DNA from: CAWCTD01 sp963798455
GTDB taxonomy: Bacteria; Acidobacteriota; Terriglobia; Bryobacterales; Bryobacteraceae
Assembly: GCA_963798455.1 (NCBI GenBank)
Contig: CAWCTD010000003.1
Coordinates: 2,542,001 to 2,606,000 of the forward strand
Reading direction: 5' to 3'
Length of the DNA stretch: 64,000 nucleotides
In this document: positions 41,312 to 50,629 of the stretch, one piece after another
Numbering within the stretch: the first letter of the stretch is position 1
Layout of the letters: the number at the start of each line of letters is the position of its first letter
Position numbers and translations under genes: made by a program
The notes under the pieces: generated by a model
The model's database searches: none
Told to the model about the DNA's origin: nothing
Seen by the model: only the letters and a program-made list of their open reading frames with translations

Positions 41312-42931
41312 TCAAATGCTAAGCGTCGCCATTTGGGGACGGCTCGCCAGTTCCCAGTCGAAAATCACGCGGGAGACGAACACTGCCGTGAACAAATTGG
41401 AAATCAGCCCAATGACCAGCGTCACGGCAAAGCCTTTGACCGGCCCCGTTCCGAACATGAACAAGAAGGCGCAGGATACCACTGTGGTGACGTGCGTGTC
41501 TATGATCGTCAAGAAGGCCTTGCTGAAACCGGCGTCAATCGCCGAGGCGACTCCCTTTCCGGCGCGCAACTCCTCCCTGATCCTTTCAAAAATGAGAACG
41601 TTACTGTCAACCGCCATGCCGATGGTGAGAATCACACCGGCAATGCCCGGCAGAGTCAGGACTGCTCCGAAGTAGGACAGCGCCGCCATCAACATGACGG
41701 CGTTCAGAACCAGGGCCAGGGTCGCGTTAAGGCCGCTCTTCCTGTAGTAGACCAGCATGAACGACACCACGGCAGTCAAGCCTACCAGTCCGGCCACAAT
41801 CCCCTGGTGAATCGAGTCGGCGCCCAGCGAGGGGCCGATGCTGTCCTCGTTGAGATAGACGATCCCGGCCGGCAAGGAACCCGCCCGAAGCACCACCGCC
41901 AGATCGGTGGATTCCTGCTCGCTGCCCTGGCCGGTGATGCGCCCCGAGTCCTCGATTCGATTCTGAATCGTAGCCACGCTCCGGATCTGGTTATCCAGGA
42001 TCACGGCCAGACGGTTCCCGATGTTGGATTCCGTGAAACGTCCGAACCGCTGTGCGGCGTCCTGCCCCAGGGTGAAATCCGTCTCCCACCTCTGGAACTC
42101 GTCACGGCCCGCCCTGGCGTTGCGCAGGTCACGTCCCGTGATCACCGGCGAACGGTTCACCAGGTACCAGGCCTCCCCGGAGTCGCCGTGCCCCGGAGCC
42201 ATCCTGACCAGCTTGCTGTTTAACGGCAGCACGCCTCCGTTCTTGGCCATGGCCTGCTCGGGGCTGGAGAACGGGCCGTCCAGAACCGCGCAGATTTCCA
42301 GCATTCCCGCGGTCTGCATAACTTGCTTGACCCTGGCCGGATCGGCCACCCCAGGCAACTGGACCAGGATGTCATATTGCGCGTTCGCGCCACCGTACCG
42401 CTGGATGGTGGGCTCGGTCAGGCCCAGGCCGTTGATGCGCTGCTCGATGGTCTGCATCTCCCGGGTCACGGTGTCCTGCTTGAGAGCCAGCAGGTCGGAG
42501 GGCCGCATGTTCAGCTTGTAGTCGGTCGAACTTACCGGGGTCAGCACCCATTGGGGAAACCGGTCCGCCACGATACGCCGGAAATCGGCGGATTTTGCGG
42601 GCTGGATGCCGCGCACGTTGACCTGGATGGAATCCGCCTCCTCGATGGTCGTGGGATCGTTGCGGTCCATTGCGGTGTAGTCGATCCCGGCCTTGCGCAA
42701 TTCATCCTTCAGGTGCTCGATGAGCTGGTCCGCATCCACCTTCGCCGCATCCTGGACCTGCACCTCCAGGATGAGGTGGCTCCCGCCGCGCAGGTCCAGA
42801 CCCAGCTTGATGTTCTTCTGCACGTTCGCTTTCAAGCCGGCCAATGACGTCGGCAGCCCAATGATCCCGAAAACGCACACCAGGATCACCGCCACAATCG
42901 CCACGATCTTGCCAATCAGTCTGCTGTCCAT
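41312..42931 (-). CDS. secD: protein translocase subunit SecD
   Basis: The 539-aa protein has an N-terminal membrane helix (IVAIVAVILVCVFGIIGLPT), the KLGLDLRGGSHLILEVQV signature, a periplasmic P1 domain, and the C-terminal helices with ALNAVMLMAALSYFGAVLTL and VDSNVLIFERIREELRAGKG. SecD and SecF pull exported proteins across the inner membrane with the proton gradient. yajC lies 10 bases upstream and secF downstream, the usual order. Confidence 0.96.
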   Translation of the reverse strand: MDSRLIGKIVAIVAVILVCVFGIIGLPTSLAGLKANVQKNIKLGLDLRGGSHLILEVQVQDAAKVDADQLIEHLKDELRKAGIDYTAMDRNDPTTIEEADSIQVNVRGIQPAKSADFRRIVADRFPQWVLTPVSSTDYKLNMRPSDLLALKQDTVTREMQTIEQRINGLGLTEPTIQRYGGANAQYDILVQLPGVADPARVKQVMQTAGMLEICAVLDGPFSSPEQAMAKNGGVLPLNSKLVRMAPGHGDSGEAWYLVNRSPVITGRDLRNARAGRDEFQRWETDFTLGQDAAQRFGRFTESNIGNRLAVILDNQIRSVATIQNRIEDSGRITGQGSEQESTDLAVVLRAGSLPAGIVYLNEDSIGPSLGADSIHQGIVAGLVGLTAVVSFMLVYYRKSGLNATLALVLNAVMLMAALSYFGAVLTLPGIAGVILTIGMAVDSNVLIFERIREELRAGKGVASAIDAGFSKAFLTIIDTHVTTVVSCAFLFMFGTGPVKGFAVTLVIGLISNLFTAVFVSRVIFDWELASRPQMATLSI

Positions 42932-42940
42932 GTCAGCGCT

Positions 42941-43252
42941 TCAATCCTTTTGTTTCTCCGGCACCAGCGACGTCACAGCGCCGCGCGCCATCTGGATCTT
43001 GAGATTGTCGGGCTTGACCCGGAGCACGATGGTATCTCCTTCAATGGCGACGATGGTTCCCACGATGCCCCCCGAAGTGACCACCACGCTGCCCGTCTGC
43101 AATTCCTTCAGCATCTTCTGCTGCTGCTTCTTCTGCCTCTGCATGGGCATGAACAGAAGAAAATAGAAGATGGCGAAAATCAGCAGTATGGGCAGGAAGC
43201 CCAGGAGTGGGTTGGATGCAGCCTGCGATTGCATGAGAAAAGTCGGGACCAC
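42941..43252 (-). CDS. yajC: preprotein translocase subunit YajC
   Basis: A 103-aa YajC: a single membrane helix (LLGFLPILLIFAIFYFLLFM), then PMQRQKKQQQKMLKELQTGS, VVTSGGIVGTIVAIEGDTIV and a basic tail. It binds SecDF and the translocon. The gene is directly upstream of secD (10 bases) and 89 bases downstream of tgt. Confidence 0.95.
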   Translation of the reverse strand: MVPTFLMQSQAASNPLLGFLPILLIFAIFYFLLFMPMQRQKKQQQKMLKELQTGSVVVTSGGIVGTIVAIEGDTIVLRVKPDNLKIQMARGAVTSLVPEKQKD

Positions 43253-43341
43253 GTTTAGCCTCTTGCCTGCTTCGGTCTCCAGAGCTCGGACTCGTTACTG
43301 ACCCTCAGAAACATCAGCGGGGGCAGATGCAGGCAAACTCG

Positions 43342-44472
43342 TTACTCCCCCTCGGCCGGCGCCATCGCGATCTCTCGCGCCGTCGCCGGGAAGGTACCAA
43401 ACACTATAGACTGCCTGAGATCCCGCATGATGTCAAGGTAGCGTCTGAGGTTGTGGAGGGTAGCCAGGCTGGCAAACAGGATCTCGCCGGCCAAAAACAG
43501 ATGCCGCAAGTAGGCCCGCGAGTAGTTGCGGCAGGTGTAGCATCCGCAATCCGTGTCCACCGGCGAAGGATCGTCTTTGTACCGGGTTTGTTTGATAACC
43601 ACCCGCCCGTGTGAGGTGAACAGGCAGCCGTTGCGGGCGTTGCGCGAAGGCATGACGCAGTCCATCATGTCCACTCCCCGGGCGACATACGCTGCCAGTT
43701 CTTCCGGCATCCCCACCCCCATCACATAGCGCGGCCTGTCCCGGGGAAGCAGCGGCGCCGTCTGTTCCACCATCTCCAGACTAACCGAGCGCGGCTCGCC
43801 TACCGAAAGTCCCCCGATCGCGTACCCGTCCGAACCCAGTTCCACCAGCGAGGCGGCGCACTCCCGCCGCAGGTCCGCGTACATGGAGCCCTGCACGATC
43901 GGAAACAGCGACGAAGCGGTCTCGCCGCGGCTCAGGTGATGCGCCCAGGCGGCGCGCGCCCAGCGCACGGTCCGCCGCACCGACTGGCGCGCCGCCTCGT
44001 GCGTCGCCGGAAACTCCAGGCATTCGTCCAGCACCATGATGATGTCGCCGCCGAGCGCGAGTTGCACATCCACCGTCGATTCCGGCGTGAACAGGTGCTC
44101 GTCGCCGTTCAAGTGGGAACGGAACAGCACCCCCTCGTCGGTGACCTTGCGGAGGCGGCTCAGGCTGAACACCTGGAAGCCGCCCGAGTCCGTCAGGATG
44201 GCCCGCGGCCAGTTCATGAAGCGGTGCAGCCCTCCCAACCGCCGGATCACTTCATGCCCCGGCCTTAAATAGAGGTGGTACGTGTTGGCCAGCAGAATCC
44301 TCACATCGAGGTCGTCCGCCAGTTCCCGCGCGCTCAGCCCCTTGACCGTGGCCTGTGTCCCGACGGGCATAAACACGGGTGTTTCGACCACTCCGTGCGG
44401 GGTGTGCAACAGACCGGCGCGCGCGCCCGTCACCGGGCACTCGGCCACTACTTCAAAGCGGACCGAACCCAC
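43342..44472 (-). CDS. tgt: queuine tRNA-ribosyltransferase
   Basis: The 376-aa enzyme has the TGT barrel with LLANTYHLYLRPGHEVIRRL, the catalytic Asp-region ILTDSGGFQVFSL, IVQGSMYADLRRECAASLVE, and the zinc site CGCYTCRNYSRAYLRH-LFLAGE (three Cys and the later His). It exchanges guanine 34 for a queuosine precursor in tRNAs for Asp, Asn, His and Tyr. The tgt-yajC-secD-secF order is conserved in many bacteria. Confidence 0.96.
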   Translation of the reverse strand: MGSVRFEVVAECPVTGARAGLLHTPHGVVETPVFMPVGTQATVKGLSARELADDLDVRILLANTYHLYLRPGHEVIRRLGGLHRFMNWPRAILTDSGGFQVFSLSRLRKVTDEGVLFRSHLNGDEHLFTPESTVDVQLALGGDIIMVLDECLEFPATHEAARQSVRRTVRWARAAWAHHLSRGETASSLFPIVQGSMYADLRRECAASLVELGSDGYAIGGLSVGEPRSVSLEMVEQTAPLLPRDRPRYVMGVGMPEELAAYVARGVDMMDCVMPSRNARNGCLFTSHGRVVIKQTRYKDDPSPVDTDCGCYTCRNYSRAYLRHLFLAGEILFASLATLHNLRRYLDIMRDLRQSIVFGTFPATAREIAMAPAEGE

Positions 44473-44481
44473 TCAACCGTC

Positions 44482-44988
44482 CTAAGGCTGCGACACGATC
44501 TTCTTGGCCGATTCGGGCAGTTTGTCGGCGTTCGCCAGCAGCAGGCTGACCTGCCAGAGTTGCTCGTTGGTAAGCGCGCCCATGAACGCAGGCATGCCAG
44601 TCAACCGAATTCCATAGGTCGCTTTCCAGTTCGTCTCTCCCGCGGGGTCGTCCGTCACGCCTTTCCCGCGAAACAACTGCGGCGGCTTGGGGAACATCCC
44701 TTGTGCGATGTCGCTCGGCGGTTGGCCGCTGAGGCCGTGGCACATCGCACAATGCTCTTTATAGACCTTGGCGCCCGCGACCAAATTCGCTTCGTTGGCA
44801 GGGATAGGAGCCTCCGCCAGCGCGTCTTTCGCGATACTCGCATTCAAGGCCATCTGCGCGAGTCTGCGCTCAAACGGCAGGGCGGGGGCCGAAGTCGCTA
44901 CCGGCACGTATCCCGAGCGGATGTACATGTACCCGAGCGCGGGGATCAGGCACACCCCCGCAATCAACCCGAACAGGAATTTCTTCAT
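44482..44988 (-). CDS. c-type cytochrome (class I-like), membrane-anchored
   Basis: The 168-aa protein starts with a hydrophobic anchor (FLFGLIAGVCLIPALGYMYI), followed by one haem-binding motif CAMCH in KVYKEHCAMCHGLSGQPP and GMPAFMGALTNEQLWQVSLL, where Met may be the axial ligand. AGGAGG precedes the start. It probably carries electrons in a respiratory chain. It lies 9 bases upstream of tgt, so it leads this long minus-strand transcript. Confidence 0.88.
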   Translation of the reverse strand: MKKFLFGLIAGVCLIPALGYMYIRSGYVPVATSAPALPFERRLAQMALNASIAKDALAEAPIPANEANLVAGAKVYKEHCAMCHGLSGQPPSDIAQGMFPKPPQLFRGKGVTDDPAGETNWKATYGIRLTGMPAFMGALTNEQLWQVSLLLANADKLPESAKKIVSQP

Positions 44989-45058
44989 TGACGGTAGGCC
45001 TCCTTATATGCCGCCAGTCTATCAGCCTCTTCTCATCTGGCCTTGGACGCGCCTTCAG

Positions 45059-46033
45059 CTATTTCCCCAGACGCTGCATGGCCGGAGGCGCCGGTCTCGA
45101 GGAAGGAGTCGATGGCGCCGGCGCCGCGACGCGGGCAGGCGCCTCGACTCTGGTTGTGGAACCGGCCGCCGCGGAACCGTAGGTGGAGCCGCCGCCCGTC
45201 GCCGTCGAACCGTTGCCCCTGCCCCCCGCGCCTCCGGAAGCCGCGGGAGCAGAGGTCCGCCACACCTCTCGCGGGCTCACGAAGTAGTATCCGTAAGGGC
45301 TCATATACATTCCGCTGAGGGGCACGAAAGTGACAATTCCGAACATGGAGTTCCAGCACCAGCCGCTGCAAAGCCAAGCGTCGCTCCGGCCCAGGAGCGA
45401 CCGCGCCGTGGAGAGATTCACTCCAGCCAGGTACTGTGCCCGGCGCTGGCTCCACTGGTCCAGAGTGTCGGGCTTCTTCCGGTTGAACTTGGCCAGGGCG
45501 AGCGAGCCGTCGAAGGCCAGCATCTTCCCTTTGCCCACTTCAATACGCTGGCCGCCGGACTCAACCACGGCCTTGCCGCCGAATACCCTGAGCCCCGCCG
45601 GATCGGAGTCCACGCGGTACACCCCGCGCTTCTGGATCGAGATCGCCGCGTTCCCGTAGTGGAGCGTGACCGACGTGTCTTTCTGGATCTCGGCGGCCTC
45701 CAGCACCATGGTCCCGGTGACCAACTCAACCCTGGAATCCGTGAGCTTGTCCGAAAGCAGGCGGATGGAGCTGTCCCGGCCAACGCGCAGGAACACGCCG
45801 GGATTGAGCAGCAATTCGGCCCTCCCCCGCGTGGTCTGAAGCGTTTCCTGCTCCTTCATCTGCGGGAATACCCCCCGCCTCGGCTGAGCCTCCTTGCCGT
45901 TGAGAGAAACCGGGCCTTCCGTGTAGTTGACGAGCCCCGACTGGGCGGAAATCACAGCTTGGGCGAAAAGCGGCAGCCCCACTGTTCCAAGCAGCGCCGC
46001 CGCGACAACCATAGCGCGTGTTGTGGCCCTCAT
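45059..46033 (-). CDS. FecR-like periplasmic protein
   Basis: GAGGAGGG precedes ATG 46033. The 324-aa product has a signal peptide (RAMVVAAALLGTVGLPLFAQ) and a FecR-type beta domain (FPQMKEQETLQTTRGRAELL; LNPGVFLRVGRDSSIRLL; LVTGTMVLEAAEI), then a Ser/Gly/Ala-rich tail. In acidobacteria such proteins are secreted and do not signal through a sigma factor; no ECF sigma gene is next to it. Role unknown. Confidence 0.75.
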   Translation of the reverse strand: MRATTRAMVVAAALLGTVGLPLFAQAVISAQSGLVNYTEGPVSLNGKEAQPRRGVFPQMKEQETLQTTRGRAELLLNPGVFLRVGRDSSIRLLSDKLTDSRVELVTGTMVLEAAEIQKDTSVTLHYGNAAISIQKRGVYRVDSDPAGLRVFGGKAVVESGGQRIEVGKGKMLAFDGSLALAKFNRKKPDTLDQWSQRRAQYLAGVNLSTARSLLGRSDAWLCSGWCWNSMFGIVTFVPLSGMYMSPYGYYFVSPREVWRTSAPAASGGAGGRGNGSTATGGGSTYGSAAAGSTTRVEAPARVAAPAPSTPSSRPAPPAMQRLGK

Positions 46034-46180
46034 GGCAGCCCTCCTCTCGTCCGGCGTTTGTATGCATCTAATGCCGGTCCGGTTACCTTTACTATAACCC
46101 CATCGCCGGGTTTTCGAGAAACAAACTGCTTCCTTCGGGCCCGGCTGCCGATTCCGGCGGATTCTTGAAAGCCTGGCGGC

Positions 46181-47212
46181 TCAACGGGGCGCCAGTGCTC
46201 TCAGCAGCGGTTCGGTCCAGGTTTCCGTCTCTTGGTCGAAGGCGTCGAAACCGCAGCGCCAGAAGCCCCAGTAGGCCCAGCTCATCTGGTTGGCCTCCGC
46301 CGTTCGCGCGACGAAACTCGTCCACCGTTCTCGTGAGGGCATATCGGCGGCCTGGTAGGCGCCGAACTCTCCCAGGTAAAGGGGGCGCTTGTTCTTTGCG
46401 GCCCAGGCTGCGACCCTGGCAAAAGCATCGGTCACCGCCTTGGTCTCCTCCTGGGTCGCGTTCCAGAGCACGTCCTTGTAGATCCTATTGCTGGACCAGG
46501 AAGCCTGCTGGTGCGTGAACCGCCCAGGATCGTAGTAGTGAACTTCCACGATGACATTGGATTCCCCGGGCGGGATCTCGAGGCTGTCGATGGCGCCGAA
46601 CCCTCCTCCGTTGGCCGTCTGGATCAGGATCGTGCGCCGCGGATTGGCGCGCCGCAGGACGGGCAGGGTTTCCGCGACGAGCTTATTCCAGCCCTCGGCG
46701 CCCAGGTTCGGCCGGCTGGGTTCGTTGAGCAGCCCGAACATGACCTGGGGCGGCGAATCCTTATAATGCTCAGCAATCTGCTCCCACAGGGCGAGGAAGC
46801 GCTGCCGGTTCTTGGCCGGATCCTCGGTAGTCACCTCCGTCCCCGTGAAGCTGATCAGCGGGTAGTAGTGGAAATCCAGAACCACGGCGAGCTGGTTCTT
46901 GAGACTCTGCTCCACGGCCCAGTCCACCTTGCGCTGGAAGCCGGCATCGATGCGGAATGGCGCCTCCTGCTCTGCGTAAGACGACCAGCGGATCACCAGC
47001 CGGACATTGCTGAACCCGGCGTCGTGGATCTTGGTGAAATACTCGGGCTTCATGGGAGGGTCCGGCACCGTTCCCTTGGCCCGGTCGAACACTCCCGGAA
47101 TGTTAATGCCCCGGCCCAGGCGGCGGTTCTGCGCGAAAGGATCCACCTGCGCCAACCCCGCCGTCGCGCATGCGGCGGCCAGCGCTGCACCCAGCAGCCT
47201 CCGCGTCCTCAT
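46181..47212 (-). CDS. glycoside hydrolase family 5-like protein (cellulase type), secreted
   Basis: ATG 47212 follows AGGAGG. The 343-aa protein has a signal peptide (LLGAALAAACATAGLAQ) and the GH5 TIM barrel: RRLGRGINIPGVFD, FSNVRLVIRWSSYAE, VVLDFHYYPL, the acid/base Glu in MFGLLNEPSRPN, VIVEVHYYDPGRFTHQ, and the nucleophile Glu in PLYLGEFGAYQAAD, with WAYWGFWRCGFDAFD after it. It likely cleaves beta-1,4 glucans or mannans. It starts 12 bases after the next GH-like gene ends, forming an operon. Confidence 0.9.
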   Translation of the reverse strand: MRTRRLLGAALAAACATAGLAQVDPFAQNRRLGRGINIPGVFDRAKGTVPDPPMKPEYFTKIHDAGFSNVRLVIRWSSYAEQEAPFRIDAGFQRKVDWAVEQSLKNQLAVVLDFHYYPLISFTGTEVTTEDPAKNRQRFLALWEQIAEHYKDSPPQVMFGLLNEPSRPNLGAEGWNKLVAETLPVLRRANPRRTILIQTANGGGFGAIDSLEIPPGESNVIVEVHYYDPGRFTHQQASWSSNRIYKDVLWNATQEETKAVTDAFARVAAWAAKNKRPLYLGEFGAYQAADMPSRERWTSFVARTAEANQMSWAYWGFWRCGFDAFDQETETWTEPLLRALAPR

Positions 47213-47223
47213 GACTAACCTCC

Positions 47224-49320
47224 TTAGCGCTTGACTGAAATCACATACCAGGTGGTCACCGGGTCGCCGATTGGCAGGGTCCACCCGCTGGCGGCCTTCT
47301 TCGCCTCGATGGGACTGCCCAGGGGCTTGCCCGAACCGTCCAGGGCCGCAGCCGACACCGCCTTGGCGCCCTGAAGGTCCCGCAGCGTTACGGTCCCGGT
47401 CACGGGCTCGATCAAGGACGGCGGCCCGCCCGTGCTCACCGCGGTAAGGTGCTTCTCATCCCACTTCATGCCGGTGTTCGCCGACCTGGCCCCGGCCACC
47501 AGCAGCATCCGATCGGCCCGCGCCAGCGGCTTGCCGTCCAGCGAGCTGAGCACGAGGCTGGCGAACGTGTTATCGATGCTGGCCGACAGGTTCTTCACCG
47601 ACTTCCCGTTTTGCCTGACGAAACCCACCAGCGCCTGCGTTCGATCCGTATCCACGGTCACCAGTCCGGTTTTTTCGGGCGAAGTATACCAGGAGAGCTC
47701 GCCCGTGTCGGAGACGATCGGGTTGGTGAGGGGCACGTCGAACTTCCCGGTCGGCGGGCCGTCAAACGATCGGATTCGCGAGCCATGCACCAGCGGCAAG
47801 TACGGCGGGAAGCCCGGTGTGAAGTAGGGCCGCTCGCTCCCCGGCAGCCGCAGGCTGTCGAGCGCTTGTTCCCTGGTGTAGGTCCGTTCCACGATTTGCT
47901 TCGCCGCGCGCACATCGCCGCGCAAAAACAGGAGCGCCCCGGCGGCCATCTCCGGCATCTTCACCGGGTCGAGCGAGATGTCGAACGCGTCGCCCATGTA
48001 CGGCTTCCAGCCCGGGTCCCGCTTGGGCTCGAAAGTATACATGATAACCGCGTCCCAGTCCTGGAAGCTGGCGTATGCCGAGAGGATCGGAATCCCTTCG
48101 ACGGCCCAGGGATTGGGGAAGGGGTGGTTGGTCTCGCTCACCGTATACGGCTTGCCCGCGACCGCGGTCCGAGAAAGCTGCACCACGGTGGACCAGTTCG
48201 GGTCGTTCACCATGGGCGATGGCGTCTCACGCGCCCCGGGGTGCTGCCAGTACACGTGGCCGTCCACCACGTCCAGCTTCGTGGTCGACAGCAGCATCGG
48301 GTACGAGCTGCCCGTGTGCGAGTGGTCCGCCGTGGCGGTGATCGGCGCCTTCACTCCCAGCGTCTTCTTCAGGTACGCGCTCATGTCCTGATAGAAGCTG
48401 TTCTCCATCTCGGTGAAGAAGGCGATCTCGATGTCGTACCTGTCCTTGGGAGCCGTCCGTGCCTCGGGTCCCTTTAGGCGCGCTACGGGCTCGTCGCCGG
48501 TGACGCCGGCCGCCGCCCGCAGCTTCTGCCACTGCTCGGGAGTCAGCTTCTTCCGCAGCCAATCGTTGTAGAGATCGGTGAGCTCCTTCTCGTAGAAGGG
48601 CGTCATGGCGTTGAAGCCGATCCCCAGGGCATTCTCGTTCAGCAGTTCCACGATGGCGATCGACGGCTCGTTCCGGTACTCGGTCTTGGTGTAGGGATTG
48701 ACGTGCATCAGCAGATTCCGGGCATACTCCTTTTCGAGCTCGATCATGCGCTTGTCAAACAGGATCAGGCCCTTGCCCCACCGGATCTTGGCGAAGTCCG
48801 CGACGCCGTCGCCTTCTTTGTAGGAGCGGCCCACGTTCAGGTTCAAGTCGCAGTAGATGCCGCGCTTTTTCAATTCCGAGATCAGGTAGTCGAGCCGGTC
48901 CAGTTGGCCCGCGTCAAACCCCCGTGAGTCGTTGCGCTTGGCGTCGATGATGCCCCGCGGCGCGTCCAGGTCCAGGAAGTGCAGCCGCACGATGTTCACG
49001 CCGTACCGCGCCAGCGTGGCGGCATACATCGGGACGTCCTCCTTCGGCGGCAGCTCGACCGACCCCCGGCTCCAGTCAGTCAGGTGGACTCCCCAGAAGC
49101 GGATGCGCTGGCCGTTCGGCTTGACGAAATGCCCGTTTTGGATGCGGATGAATCCACCCTTGCCGGCGGGGGCGTCATGCAGGAACGACACATCCGCGGG
49201 CGACTGGCTCGCCGCCCGGTGGTTGATCTCGAACGGCTTCAGCAGACTGTCGTCGGTCTGGGCGCAAGCCCACACCCACGGCAGGAGCGACAGAACAGCG
49301 ACACAGGAGTGTCTATGCAT
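47224..49320 (-). CDS. large secreted glycoside-hydrolase-like protein
   Basis: ATG 49320 starts a signal peptide (HSCVAVLSLLPWVWACAQ); the frame upstream is shadow sequence. The 698-aa protein has a cellulase-like TIM barrel opening KPNGQRIRFWGVHLTDWSRG, YGVNIVRLHFLDLDAP, LKKRGIYCDLNLNVGRSYKE, the likely acid/base Glu in IAIVELLNENALGI and YTVSETNHPFPNPW for the second acid, then beta domains. Specificity is unknown. It is co-transcribed with the GH5 gene downstream. Confidence 0.8.
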   Translation of the reverse strand: MHRHSCVAVLSLLPWVWACAQTDDSLLKPFEINHRAASQSPADVSFLHDAPAGKGGFIRIQNGHFVKPNGQRIRFWGVHLTDWSRGSVELPPKEDVPMYAATLARYGVNIVRLHFLDLDAPRGIIDAKRNDSRGFDAGQLDRLDYLISELKKRGIYCDLNLNVGRSYKEGDGVADFAKIRWGKGLILFDKRMIELEKEYARNLLMHVNPYTKTEYRNEPSIAIVELLNENALGIGFNAMTPFYEKELTDLYNDWLRKKLTPEQWQKLRAAAGVTGDEPVARLKGPEARTAPKDRYDIEIAFFTEMENSFYQDMSAYLKKTLGVKAPITATADHSHTGSSYPMLLSTTKLDVVDGHVYWQHPGARETPSPMVNDPNWSTVVQLSRTAVAGKPYTVSETNHPFPNPWAVEGIPILSAYASFQDWDAVIMYTFEPKRDPGWKPYMGDAFDISLDPVKMPEMAAGALLFLRGDVRAAKQIVERTYTREQALDSLRLPGSERPYFTPGFPPYLPLVHGSRIRSFDGPPTGKFDVPLTNPIVSDTGELSWYTSPEKTGLVTVDTDRTQALVGFVRQNGKSVKNLSASIDNTFASLVLSSLDGKPLARADRMLLVAGARSANTGMKWDEKHLTAVSTGGPPSLIEPVTGTVTLRDLQGAKAVSAAALDGSGKPLGSPIEAKKAASGWTLPIGDPVTTWYVISVKR

Positions 49321-49414
49321 GGCCCGATTCTCACGTCCAACTATAGCCCACCCCCAGTGCTCACGCCGCGCCGCCCAAGAATGCGACCATAGTTTTACAG
49401 AAAGGGACTTCACA

Positions 49415-49996
49415 ATGGCCGCGAAGAAGCTACTCATGCTGGTCGGTGACTACGTGGAAGACTACGAGGTGATGGTGCCGTTTCAGGCTCTTCTAATGGT
49501 CGGCCACACGGTTCATGCCGTGTGCCCCGGCAAGAAAGCCGGTGACACCGTCCGCACGGCCATCCACGATTTCGAAGGCGATCAGACCTACAGCGAGAAG
49601 CGCGGTCACAACTTCGCGCTGAACGCCACCTTTGACGAGATCCGTCCGGAGGCTTACGACGCGCTCGTCATACCCGGCGGGCGCGCCCCGGAGTACATCC
49701 GCCTTAACCCACGGGTCCTGGAGATCGTGAGGCATTTCGCCACCGCCGGCAAGCCCATCGCCTCCATTTGTCACGGCGCGCAGGTCCTTGCCGCGGCCGG
49801 AGTGCTGGAGGGAAAATCATGCAGTTGCTACCCGGCGGTCTCGCCGGAGGTCACGCGCGCCGGAGGCGCCTACGCCGAGATCGGTCTGGACCAGGCAGTC
49901 ACCAGCGGGAACCTGGTCACGGCGTCCGCCTGGCCCGCGCATCCGGCGTGGCTCGCCCAGTTCCTGAAGGTCCTCGGCACGCGCATTGAACCCTGA
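49415..49996 (+). CDS. DJ-1/PfpI family protein
   Basis: The 193-aa protein has the family fold: KLLMLVGDYVEDYEVMVPFQ, with the Glu (YVEDYE), and the nucleophile elbow IASICHGAQVLAAAGVLEGK with Cys in ICHGAQ. It ends WPAHPAWLAQFLKVL. Members are deglycases, proteases or chaperones; the particular activity cannot be read. The start at ATG 49415 follows AAAGGGA. It is 9 bases before the PepSY gene. Confidence 0.88.
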   Translation: MAAKKLLMLVGDYVEDYEVMVPFQALLMVGHTVHAVCPGKKAGDTVRTAIHDFEGDQTYSEKRGHNFALNATFDEIRPEAYDALVIPGGRAPEYIRLNPRVLEIVRHFATAGKPIASICHGAQVLAAAGVLEGKSCSCYPAVSPEVTRAGGAYAEIGLDQAVTSGNLVTASAWPAHPAWLAQFLKVLGTRIEP

Positions 49997-50005
49997 AACG
50001 CCAAG

Positions 50006-50629
50006 ATGAAGCAGCGTTTCTATCCGCTCACCCGCGATCTGCACCTCTACCTCGGGCTGTTCATCAGCCCCTTCGTGCTGTTGTTCGCCATCACGGTTTT
50101 CTTCTTGGTGCATGGATGGGCCCCCGCGGCAAAGCGCCTGCCTGAAACGCGCGCCGTCCGGCTTGCTCTCCCCGAGGGCGTTGAGAAGCTCGCCGGGAGA
50201 GCGCAAATCGAAGCGTTGCGGCCGCCGCTTGCCGCCGCCGGCATCACGGGCGAATTCGGATTCGTGCAGGTCATTCCTCGCGAGCACCGCCTCGTTTTCA
50301 CCGTCACCGTGCCCGGCCGCCAGACCGCCGTGGATGCCGATCTTGTGTCGCACAACGCCACTGTCACGCGCCGGACCACGGGCTTCTGGGACGCGCTGAT
50401 CGCCTTGCACATGTTTCCGGGCCAGCACCTCGCCGCCATCCGCATGAACTGGCCCTACATGCGGGTGTGGCGATGGCTGGCGGATGCGACCGTGTACCTG
50501 GTCCTGTTTGTCTCGGCCAGCGGCATCTATCTCTGGACGGTCCTGCAGGCCGAGCGCCGCGTCGGCCTGGCGCTGCTAGCCGCGGGCGCCATCACTTTCT
50601 TAGGAATCATCTATGGCGTTTGCGTCTGA
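50006..50629 (+). CDS. PepSY-associated membrane protein
   Basis: A 207-aa protein with a large N-terminal helix (LGLFISPFVLLFAITVFFLV), a PepSY-like periplasmic part (GEFGFVQVIPREHRLVFTVT), and two further helices (ATVYLVLFVSASGIYLWTVL and LALLAAGAITFLGIIYGVCV). Such proteins resemble the iron-regulated PiuB/PepSY-TM family, which may reduce or process iron carriers. It overlaps the next gene by 17 bases. Confidence 0.75.
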   Translation: MKQRFYPLTRDLHLYLGLFISPFVLLFAITVFFLVHGWAPAAKRLPETRAVRLALPEGVEKLAGRAQIEALRPPLAAAGITGEFGFVQVIPREHRLVFTVTVPGRQTAVDADLVSHNATVTRRTTGFWDALIALHMFPGQHLAAIRMNWPYMRVWRWLADATVYLVLFVSASGIYLWTVLQAERRVGLALLAAGAITFLGIIYGVCV